Positions 46,249 through 56,473 of a DNA stretch of 64,000 bases are shown here, piece after piece. The translations under genes were made by a program, and so were the position numbers. The stretch is from Amorphophallus konjac (Eukaryota > Streptophyta > Magnoliopsida > Alismatales > Araceae): positions 177,250,413-177,314,412 of the forward strand of contig CM040128.1 of NCBI GenBank assembly GCA_022559845.1. The letters run 5' to 3'. Position 1 is the first letter of the stretch, and every line of letters begins with the position of its first letter. The notes under the pieces are model-generated. The model saw nothing but the letters and a program-made list of their open reading frames with translations. It did not search any database and was not told the DNA's origin.

Positions 46249-49200
46249 TTACGGCAAAGGGCGTCGGAAGATGTCCTCCAGCACAGGAATACCTAGGGAG
46301 GGATGACGGGTCAGTTCTTGCAATTTGAACTCGGTGGCCTCCAGCTCTGATAGCTTCACCTCCAGGGAAGCAGCTTGTCCTTCGGCCATCTCGGCATCCT
46401 CAACCTTTTTGACCCCCAGGCGATCTACTTCTTCAAGTTCAGCCTCTATCCTGGAAAGTTCGGCCTGCAATGCCGCTATCCGGGCCGTCAGGGAGCTCCG
46501 GCGTTGTAAAGAGGCGTTGGCTTCGTCCCTCGCCCTCGCCGCGGTCTCTTGCAGAGAAATAAGGGCCATCTTGCTTTCAGCCCGCTCCAATGATATGGCC
46601 GCCAGCTGGTCAGCTGCCTCCCGACCTAAGAACTCCCTCCTGTTCACATACTTCAGGAGCAGGATCACCCGCGGAGTCCAGTCGTCCATGGGACAACCGA
46701 GGGCCAACAGCGAGCGGGATAGATGCTCTATCAAGCCCCTCAGCTGAACATAAGTTAAATCCCTACTGGCCATTACGGTCTGTTGGAGGGTCCCCAGGAA
46801 CTGCCACACGACATCACTCGAGGATCGAAGACCAAGTGGCGACGTCTCGGGCAATTCGAACTCTACTCTGCTATCCACGGCAGCCCATATATCATCGACC
46901 GTCCCGGAGGATGACGACGGCATGAGCTGCAGCCCACTACTACCGGGAACAACCGCACCGGCAGAAGCGGTGGCTGGAGCCTCAATAACAACAATCTCTT
47001 AGCCGGCCCCCTGGGGTGGGAGTCCAACAAGAACCTCAAGGACCGAGGACGTCCATCCCTCAATAATCTCCCCGGCTTCTACCTCAGCGGAGCCACCCTT
47101 CTCCAGAACTGACTACTGTGCAGCCTCCCTTGGCGGAGAATCTCCGGCTACCGCCGAACTATCAACTTCCACGAGCGCTCCGGGACCAACTGGAACCATC
47201 GCTGCTGCATGATCCTTTGGGTACCGCAATGCGAGGGGCCGCAGGACGGACGGGAAAGTCGCATGGCCTATTCCCAGGGCCGGGAGTGGTATCTGCATCG
47301 TCATAGTTGGCAATGCCACCTCAGTCTGCATCGGAGATATATACACTTAAAACCTGGCTAGAAGGAGGAGAAAGGAAGCATGGTAAGCATCGACCCTGGA
47401 TAGGTCCTTACCTCGGCCGGGACTAAGCTTAAATCTTTAAGAGCAGCTTCCCCAGCGCCAGCCTCCTCACTCGTAAGCGATAATGACGGCACAGGACCAC
47501 CCCATGATAACCGGGCCGGGCTGAAAGTTAGATAGTCACTCTCATAGGCCGACGACACCCCAGCATCGTCGGTCTCAAAACCAAGCAGTGATGGCTCCTC
47601 GTCACTGGAGCCGCCACCATAATCTACATGCTCAGAGGAGGAAGACCCCTCTGCTCTGTCAGGACGCCCCGCCGTCGAAGTAGGAGCCTTGCCGGCAGGA
47701 GCATCACCCTCGGCGGAAACTTTCCCGGTGCTCTCCACACCAAGGGCAACAATAGATGATGCCTCAGGGGCGGGTTCTCCCTGCCCCGAGGGGATCACCT
47801 CCTCTGCACTCTCCGAGCCCGGAAAAAATGATGGTTGTATATCAACTACAATTCACGGCAAAAAGGGGTCAAGATGGCTGAAAATACGAAGATTTACGTT
47901 GCTATCGCAACTAAACTATAGATTACCTTCCATCTCCCGCCGGGGTGTTGGAGAGGGCAGATCCCTTTCTGTGGGAGCAGCAGAGGCTTCCTCTGCACCG
48001 TCCCTAGCCGCTACATCTACCGTCGCCTCCAGTCCGACGACCGCGGCAACTGTATCGGCAACTATCAGCATGGGCCAGCCCAAGCGGTCGAGACAAGCTA
48101 ATGCACTTTGAAGAAAAGAAGAGCCTACCTTCGGCCTCTAGCCCTTGTGCACGAGAAGCCTCAAACTCTTCAAAAGATACAACATAAGGAAGGATGATTG
48201 CCGATTCCTTCTTGGCAGCTTTCTTCTGGCGTGCCCGTGTCACCCGGGTCACCGCCGCTTTCGCCTTCCCGACGGCCTCTCGCAGTTGGGACCTGGTCCT
48301 CTTCCTCGAATCTCCAGGAGGCAGTGGCGTCGCGGTCGGGGCCGGCTCAGGAACTTTAAAATATGCCGACTTTTGGGCCTTTATGATCAGCTCCCTGAAG
48401 TGCCGGGTCTCCTCCGAAGTCGGTCGGACTGCATACGCACAAGGGTGAGAATGACACAACCACAATGAAAGGAAGAAGCTAGCCGAAGGGCCTGAATGAA
48501 AAGATAGAACGTACTTGCCGGCCCCGTGTAAAAGGGGAAGAGAGGCCAATAAAATAGCGAGGGCATTTTATCCCTCGAGGCTGCCTCGCGAACAAGCCAG
48601 CACAGATCCCCAATCTTTTCGCTCGGCTCAGCCAGCAACGCCAGGTCCTCGTGTCCACGGGAGGACAGCAGATAATACAGCCTCAGATGGTCCAGCCCCC
48701 ACCTGTCTGCATATTTGAAGAAGATCTGAAGAGGATGGTCCAGTATGGCTTCGCTGGGGCTACCCACGGAGAGGCCATGAGACCGAAGGAGTGCGAACAG
48801 CCAGGGGGTATTGGCATATAAGTCAGCCCGCCTGTCCTCCTTGCGAATAAAAGTCCGGTAGGGATACAACCTGTCCACTTCGGGACGCCAGTCTGCCACT
48901 GCCGTGATGGGCTCCTCTACCGGCAAAGGGAGTTGCTGGAGGATCACCCTCTCACTGCTTACCCGGCATAAACCCCGAAGGGTCTTCACATAATCATCCT
49001 TGTTGATGGGGGCAGCTTCGGCTCAACTTTCATCTTGCGAATTTTTACGAGCTTGCGGGCCTCTAGATAGGCCTTCACGTCCGTATTAGTCCAAGACTCC
49101 AAGTTCTTCAAATAAGAAGCGTCAATGTCAAGAACTGGCTTCGGCTGGGAAGCTAAGAACCTGTGCTCCACCACAGCCCAGCACTCTCTCCGGGAAGTCC

Positions 49201-51261
49201 TGTAGAATCCCGTCCGCGCGTTCCACCACTTGACGTATTCAGGCGTAACGCGAGGGAGGCGCGTAGGGGTGGCCACCCGGAAAGAAACGTCTTCGCGACG
49301 ATGGAAAAAGTCCCACCATATTCGGGGGTCGTCGCTGGACGTTTGCCCGGCTCTATGCCTGTTGGGCAATGCAAAGTGTGAAGAAGAATATGGAATCTGC
49401 TGGTCGTAGCCAAAGTTCCGACTGAAACGGAACGGGTAATACGGCTCCAGCCACAGAATGTCGCTCTTGCGAAATACAAGGACACTAGGCCTGATGGCCA
49501 GTGCCCAATCAACCAACTCCGGCTCCAGAATAGGCTTGGTATAATTGGCCTGGGAAATCGGATGAATGTACTCCTCAGTTTCAAAATGCTTGCATTGCCT
49601 CGTCCTGTTCGTCAATGGGCTCGAGTGAGCAGCTAAGCTCCAGAAATGAAGAACCCCAGGCGACTCCACGGGAAGACGGGTCAATTTACCCCGAATGGCA
49701 TAGAGTTGCTCCGATAGCAATGATGGCTCAGCACTTGCAAACTCTATCATGCGCGGGACCAGAGGAACCGCTTGTAACGCCCGAGGAGCTGCCTCCGGGA
49801 ATAGGGTGCAGACCCAGGCATTGAAAAATGTAACGGACCAACCGTTCGAAGGCTTCTAGGGAGAAGCGTCTTGTGCAAGTCCCCCAACATCTTGTAGATG
49901 AGGCACAAGGCCACTGGACAAAGAGATAGCTTGATACCCCAAGCCATAAGACAGGCCGGGTAGATGGCCTCTGCTCTGATCACGCTCTCGTCACCTTGAG
50001 GAAGAGCGAAGGAGCAGAGCCAATAAACTAGATATGCAGCACAGTGAGTCACTGCATCAACACTAGTGGGGTTTGGGTTCTCTCCCTGCCTTCCTCTCGA
50101 GGAAGACGATGAAGCGGCCTGGCGTCGCACCCTCTTCTTCCGCTTCTGGGCTACTGGAGCTATGGGCGGAAAATCTTCATACTTGCTCTTCCCCTGGAAG
50201 AAATATTGAAGCCAGGCGCCCATCCGCACCCGGCGCTTTTCGCCCGGCTTCCGAGCTTCCCTCGTATCGTGCGACGAATGACAAAGGGTGCGATACGCCT
50301 TCATCAGATACCGATAGGCGTAGCCCGCCAAATACCGGCCGTCACCGTCGGTCTGGTCTTTCAACCAGTCAGGCCAACAAACTTCTTCATACGGTTCTCC
50401 ATCAATGGGTAGGCCGCTGAGTTGAGACAGGCTCCATAAGTCCAAAGAAGTCTCTCCCTCTAAAGTATAGAAGGTGTTGTACTCAAGGCAAAACACCTCG
50501 ATCATGCCACAGCACAATCCCCGGGAAATTGGGTACCGATACTTGGAAGCATACACGCTGTGATATACACCAGCTCTGATTAGAAGAGGAGCGTAATGAT
50601 GCAGCACGTAGTCTGTAAACTCTACTGCCCCGGGCCTGAATGCATGGGCGTCTGCAGCTTTCAGCTCAGCAAACCATCCCACTGATATCTGGTGCTTGAA
50701 GCGAATTGCCAAGCAATCCAACAAGAATGATTCATCCCTATATCCCCATCTCAACGGGGCAAGGAATAAACCAAAAATCGGCTTCTCCCGATCCACTCTG
50801 CCCGCGGAATCATTCCACCGAGCGGGTACAAACTCGGGAGCTCTAGTCAGCAGTCCGTCTGCCGGAGCCAGGTCTTGCAGCCCCAGCACAGTGCTCCACT
50901 TCCTGACCTCTCCGGGGAGATAGATGGGTCTTCCCCGCATCACACATTCGGCCAGGCTGTCTCTCTCCACCAGCAGGGCCTGCTCGACCTTCTGGACGGC
51001 GAACACATCCCACTTCCCCTGAAGGTTGAAGCGCTGAAGAAGGGACATCAGGTGCTTGTCCTTGGGATAATCCTTCCTGGTCACGCCCTCTCTATCATAA
51101 TGAAAGGAGTCGCCCCCGAGGATAAGGAGACGACCGGTGTCTACAGTGTCCGTCTCTGAATCTGAAGACTCTGCAACTATAGCCACTTGGCTGTGCCCCC
51201 AGTCAAGAGAATTAACATTCTCCCATGTCACTACGGCGCGAGAGGAAGAGCTGGATGCCAT
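46249..51261 (-). pseudogene. Element B antisense gene: plant mobile domain (PMD) protein, five exons
   Basis: Exons on the minus strand: 51261-48515, 48428-48129, 48049-47928, 47803-47412, 47325-46249. All four introns (86, 79, 124, 86 bp) are GT-AG, and the joined frames stay open (phases 1, 1, 1, 0). Exon 1 has the aminotransferase-like plant mobile domain (PF10536-like): YLVYWLCSFALPQGDES, YPACLMAWGIKLSLCPVAL, then QQIPYSSSHFALPN and WWDFFHRRED. Small frameshifts lie near 49750 and 49015. The C-terminal exon encodes a coiled coil (ARIAALQAELSRIEAELEEV) and has in-frame stops at 47113-47115 and 46999-47001. PMD proteins occur in plant genomes and transposable elements; the role of this one is unknown. 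Confidence 0.88.
48429..48514 (-). other. Intron 1 of the B antisense PMD gene
   Basis: Donor CAA|GTACGT and acceptor TATGCAG|TCC, 86 bp. Removing it joins the frame ending PFYTGPA to the frame RPTSEETRHFREL, which are in different phases on the genomic strand. This frame correction is the best evidence that splicing is real. Confidence 0.82.
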
Positions 51262-51651
51262 GACAGCTGCAAAAAGGGCACATCAAGCAAAAGCAAAGTC
51301 AGAAAATAGCTGATCAAAGGTAAACTTCTGACAAAATTTCGGCAGAGTCTCCCCAGCACAGGGGATTGCCAAAGAAAAGCGGGAACGCGTCCACTAAGCA
51401 ACTGTCCCTAAAAGGCAACCATCGGCATTGCACCGATGCCAAGAGGAACACCCGGGGGAATAGCTCCGAGGGCAAGCCCTGCTAGAAGCCTCCCGGGGCC
51501 CAAAGAAAGGGTTTTGAAACCCCAAATGGACAGCATCCCCACTCACTCGAAGGAAAATCGCCGCTCTCGGCGCCGGAGAAAGGGAAGAGAGGGAAGAGAG
51601 AGAAACAGCTCGTTCGAATGAGGAATGAAGAAGAAAAAGACAAGGGCAAAA

Positions 51652-51661
51652 GCCTTATACG
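51652..51661 (-). promoter_or_regulatory. Candidate TATA box of the B antisense gene
   Basis: The minus strand reads GTATAAGGCT about 390 bases upstream of the ATG at 51261, followed by a CT-rich leader (CTTTTTCTTCTTC). The GC motif cluster at 51665-51915 lies directly upstream, as it does for the LTR promoter. Confidence 0.5.
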
Positions 51662-51664
51662 GAG

Positions 51665-51915
51665 GTGGCACTGGGCGTTTAACCCGGCGCTTTATTTAGC
51701 GCGCCGGATTAACGTCCAAATATGCAAAAGGCGCATTGTTTCAACCCGTGCCGAATTAACATGGCAAAAGCAAAGAGCGCGCCGGATTAGTGGCCGAAAT
51801 GCCCGAGACCGCGCCGGATTAAAACCACAAAGGGTAAGGGTGCGCCGTATTAATCCCATGCTGTATGAAGATGGGAATGGCACCGGATTAGCATCCGTGC
51901 CGAACTAAGGGCCAT
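51665..51915. promoter_or_regulatory. GC motif cluster upstream of the antisense gene
   Basis: At least seven copies of a GCGCCGGATTAA-type element, some decayed to CACCGGATTAG or GTGCCGAATTAA by C-to-T or G-to-A change. It belongs to the same motif family as the LTR clusters but lies outside the LTR, between the antisense start and the 3' LTR. Confidence 0.6.
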
Positions 51916-51986
51916 CCAGAGCTCCTGTCAACCGAAGAAGAGATCCGTCCAGATGAAGTTCATCCGTGGGTCTTGCTGTGGGTGTT

Positions 51987-53679
51987 TGTTGGCACCCAAA
52001 ATATGATCACCGGCGAACAAGCCATAAAGATGAATGATCCGGCCCACCGAAGCACGGAAGCCGACAAAGATCAACCTATTGAAGACTTCTCAAGCTGTCA
52101 GAGCCTCGAGTCACTCCGTATAGATACGGGGACTTCGCCTCAAGGGAGCCGGGATGAATTCACAATCAACTGGCGGTGCGACCAAGCCTGCCCAATGAAT
52201 CGGCATTGACTCTATCATGCTGCATACACTACACCCGTTGTCCGATCAAGGACGACGATCTACCCGGTGGATACCCACCTCATGAAAGGCTCTCCTGAGG
52301 ATAAAGGAGTCCCCCCGGTTTCCCGAAACGGAGAACCGAAAGCTCTGACGGCGGAAGATCCCGATCACCCAGCATGGGCACGGCTTCCCGCCAAGAAGGG
52401 CCCATTAGTGGCCGAATGATCGCCCGGCTCAGGCGGAACTATCTCCTGGCTATCCAACCCCCTAGAGAGTTGAGTACGAGCCAGGACGGACCAACAGCAT
52501 GGAGCGTAGAGCCAAAGGCCGTGTCGGCAGAAAGCCCGTACGGTCAAGTCAAAGCTATCTAGAGTCTCAAGAACGGCCGTACGTTGACCTGGGAGCTTCG
52601 ACAAAACATCCCGCCAAGGTTTCGATGGGCATTGGCGAGATAATGTTCACGATGACTCCCGGAATCATCCCCGGACTCATCGGCTAGCTTGAAGCGCACG
52701 AGGAGCATTAGCCCGGTGCGCCTTAAACCGGCGCGCCCCCTCATGCGACGCCCCTGATCCCGGCGCGCTAAAGCCCATCTTCAGCCCTTAAGCCGGCGCG
52801 CAAATCACCCTGAGGGTGTACTACCCCGGCGCGGTAAGCCTTGAAGGCTCTTCCCGGCGCGCTAATCCCACGCCGGTTCAAGTTCGAACTCAGGCCTCTA
52901 TATATAGGGTTCTTCGAGAACAGAAAGAGGAGGCGAGAGAGAAGAGGCCAGACGGAGGCCAGACAGAGGCCAGACGGAAACAAAGAAGAGAGACTCTCGA
53001 GAGGGAGGCTTCAAAAAAAAAGAAAAGTTGAGAGAAGAGGAGGGATCGAGAGAGAATTCCAGAGAGAAGAATAGCGCCTCTTCTGGGCGTCCTCCGCCGG
53101 TGACCTTCTTCTTCCCCGACTGAGTTACGATACTCTATTTTCGGTAGCAGGTGGGCACCGGCGTTGTTCCTCCCCTATCTCCCGCCGATTCCCCCCAATC
53201 TCCGTCTACTGGTTGTAAACCGAAGAGGGGAGGGATGGCAATGATATGAGCCGACCCCTCCCCTCTTCTGTGATTCATCCTGCCATTGTATGTTCCTCGG
53301 CGTCGATGAACGGCATGCTGGCAGTGGTGTCGACGCCGGATTCTCAATGTAAACATTCGTTCGTTTTCCATCTTTGAATAGTGATACGTGTGCGAATGGT
53401 TAGGTCAACAGGCCGAGCTGATATTCAGAATCTCTGTCTCTCTCACTTATGTCAATGTGTATGTTGGATTCTCTTCGACGTAGCTGTAATTCCCATTCCA
53501 TCGAAGCCTCGATTATGCCCCGAACCATCGTGGGCTATAGAAACACCCCTCCCCGAGGGTTTTCTTTCGATCATTCGCTTTACATATGATTCAAGGATTT
53601 TTGCATCGTTCTTATCCTCATGGATAGAGCCGCGCCTCTGCGTGTGCCTCTATCCGCTATACAAGGGATCCACCCCCTC
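51987..53679 (+). repeat. Element B 3' LTR, left part
   Basis: Starts TGTTGGCACC and matches 26988-28680 with few differences, mostly transitions. It includes the TATA box (52899-52908) and one GC motif cluster. The C1 insertion interrupts it inside the C run that is 14 bases long in the other LTR. Confidence 0.95.
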
Positions 53680-56473
53680 TGATGTGACACAATATGCAGC
53701 GGAGGATAATGATACTAATTTGATGTGACGCGACTCCCTTGGACCTAGGATAGCAAGCAGCACTATGAGTCGGCAACGTCACACAGGCGGTTTCACTCGC
53801 GGAAGCACGCTCGGATCTGTAGGATGACCGACGATGGGGGTTAGGGTCCGAGTTTGGACCTCGCGGTTCCAAGGGTCGGCCGGATAGGGATAGATCCCAA
53901 TGGGCCAGGGATGTCCGATGTCACGGGTAGCCGGCACGCCGAGGGCGTGGGATGCGATGGAACTCTCTCAACTCGCTCCGCGGCGAACACTATAATTGGT
54001 TGAATTGAGGATCGGGCGCTCCTCTCACCTCCGACGGACAACTAAAAGCAATACTAAGCAAGCAATGGTAATAGCCAGCAAAGAAGAGTGGCCAAGAGCT
54101 CACTTGATCGGCGTGAAGACGCCGAACCCGGGCGGAGACGAGGGCGAGCGGGGAAGTGTGGTCCCCGCACACTGCGCCGGTGTAGCTTCAAAAACCTGTC
54201 AAGAGTACAATTACTACACCTCGCGCAGGAGGGTGATCTCGGGAGTGGGAATTGATTAATTACAGCAAACACTACCACCACGCAGGGTGGGGCGGTAAGC
54301 CGGCCAGGCAAAGGGGCGAGGAAACTATGGAAAGAACTGAAATGATCTTCCCGAGTTCTGCTTGCTACCCGATCTGCTGACCCGTCTGTGCTGTGGAAGT
54401 TCCCGAGCTCGCTGACGACCTCAGAATGGCGTGGGACTGGTGCCAAATTGATGGTGATTGGCTCTTGGAGGTCTTTAAATTCTGGCCAGGCTTCTGGTGG
54501 TCGTCGCTGGCCGGTAGGAGATCTGCAACAGGACCGAAGTGTTCTGGTCTGCACAGGTTCCAGGAGCAGGGGCTTGAAGAACTGGCTGCCACGATCACTC
54601 CCGGAACTCAAATGTGGCGGGATCAGCTCTGGAGCGTCCGTGGTCAAGGTGGCTCTCAGCAGGAGTTGACGGAGCTGCAATCCGATGCTGAGAGTGGACG
54701 GTGTGCACAGGAGAGTGGGCCCTGGTCGCTGCAGACTGCAGGAGACAGACCCGCGAGACTGAGGGAGAAAATTCGTATCTCTGTCTCCCGGTGTCCGAAT
54801 GCCGTTCCGCCTTCTGATCCTGAAAGAGGGCCGGGAGGAGCAGAACTTTGATGAAGACGCCCTGGCCTGGTTCAGCAGTGGTTGATCGTGGCACTTCGCT
54901 CTTTCTAGTTCTGATTCTCTGCAGGGGCGGCACCGCGTGGTTCCTGGTTCTATAGCAGCCGGTTGCAGATGCTGTCACGAGCGCTCCCGGACTCCAAATG
55001 GCACGAAACCAGCGGCTTCGTCTCCGTGGTCGAGGTAGCTTTCAGCCGGAGTCAACGGAGATGCAATCCAAGGCCGAGAGCGGTCTGTGTACCCTGATGA
55101 ATGGCCACTGGTCGCTGCAAACTGCAGGAGGCAGACCCGCGCGACTGAGGGGAAAACTTCGCAACTCTGGCTCCCGGATGCCGAATTAAACTCCGCTTCT
55201 TGCTTCTGATCGTGGACAGATGGAGGAAGAGATTTTAAGAAGAAACCTCAGCCTGATTCCATCGCCGTTGGTCGTGAAGTAGCTTTCAATCGGGCTCAGG
55301 CTCTCTGCAGGTGGCGTCTAGCGCAGTCGGGGTAGAACAGCCCTCACAGACCGCCACGAACCCGGAATGGAGTGTTTCCACCTCGCCTGCGAAGAGCACA
55401 GGGAGGCCTTTCCAGAAAGATAGGCCACGCCACCAGCAGCACCAGGATGCAGTCGTGGATGTCGCTGCAACAGAATGCTAATCTGCAGGTCGGCCTGCAC
55501 ACAAAGCTGGAGTTTCTATGAAGGGGAAATGGCTTCTTTGGTGGGTGGAATATGGTATAAGGGTGACTGTAGGGTGAAGGGGGGGTCTTGTGTTGTGGGG
55601 AAGAAGATGATGAGAGGAGGGAGGGGCGAAGACAGCAGGGGGAGAGGTGGGTGATGGGGTGGACGCAGCTAGGGGTTGAGGAGGGGTGGAGGGTGCGGCC
55701 TAGGCACCAAGGGGGGGGGGGAAGAGGAATGGGGTGGCCAGGGGCGAACTTGGGAGGAGGGGGGTGGTTTGGTCGACCTGGAGATGATGGGCTGTATTGG
55801 GGAGAGAAAGAGTCTTCTAGGGAGGTGGATGGTTGCTTGGGGAAGGGGGAGGGATGCCTTGGGAAAGTGGAAGGGTGCTTGGGGAGGTGGAATAGTTAAT
55901 GGAGAGAAGTAATGGGGCCTTGGGAGTTGAAGGGGCTTGCCTAGGTGGCAAGTGAGGTGGCAAGGGGTGAGGAGAGAGGGGAATTTCGAACTAGAGAGAG
56001 AGGGGGGGAGGAGAGAGAGAGGGGTTCGCCCCGAGGAGATAGGGAGAGAGAATTAGAGAGGGAGAGAGAAGACTCAAGGGGATTCAAGTGGGTTCAATTT
56101 TCATTCATTCATCAATTACCTCAAAATGGTGGCTTGGGGCCCTATTTATAGGGAAACCCCAATTACATAGAAGTCCCTGGAAAATGGACTAATGACAGAA
56201 GACCAAGGGGTGGGGAATGGGGCGCCCATGGGCCAGGCCCAAAGAAGTGGCCCCTTAAGGCCTACTAACCCACTATCCTATTAAATCACTTAATGCGACC
56301 TTGGACTTAGGTAGATGACATTACCTACTTAGGTACTTGACTCAATAAAGAGAAAATTACATAGATAGACTCAAGAAAAAAAAAAGAAAACTACATGGCT
56401 ATACTCAGAAAATGATGGCGAACAAAATGGTGAGCAGCAGGACCATGTGAAGGGGTAAGCGATGTCCCCATCA
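53680..56473 (-). repeat. C1 LTR (full-length copy)
   Basis: A 2794-bp block ending GTCCCCATCA, related to C2 along its length. Shared segments include the GGGCGAGCGGGGAAG...CACTGCGCCGG stretch (54143-54185 here, 36087-36122 in C2), the GA-rich run (55995-56075), CCTATTTATAGG (56141-56152) and the CCCATGGGCCAGGCCC box near 56225. It contains a ~386-bp tandem duplication that C2 lacks. Confidence 0.8.
54590..55370 (+). repeat. ~386-bp tandem duplication in C1 LTR
   Basis: The phrase CTGGTCGCTGCARACTGCAG with following CAGACCCGCG...GAGG occurs at about 54722 and 55108, 386 bases apart, with similar surroundings (TTTCAGCCGGAGT...GGAGATGCAATCC upstream; TTCCGCCTTCTGATC-like downstream). C2 has a single related copy near 36665-36760. 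Confidence 0.75.
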
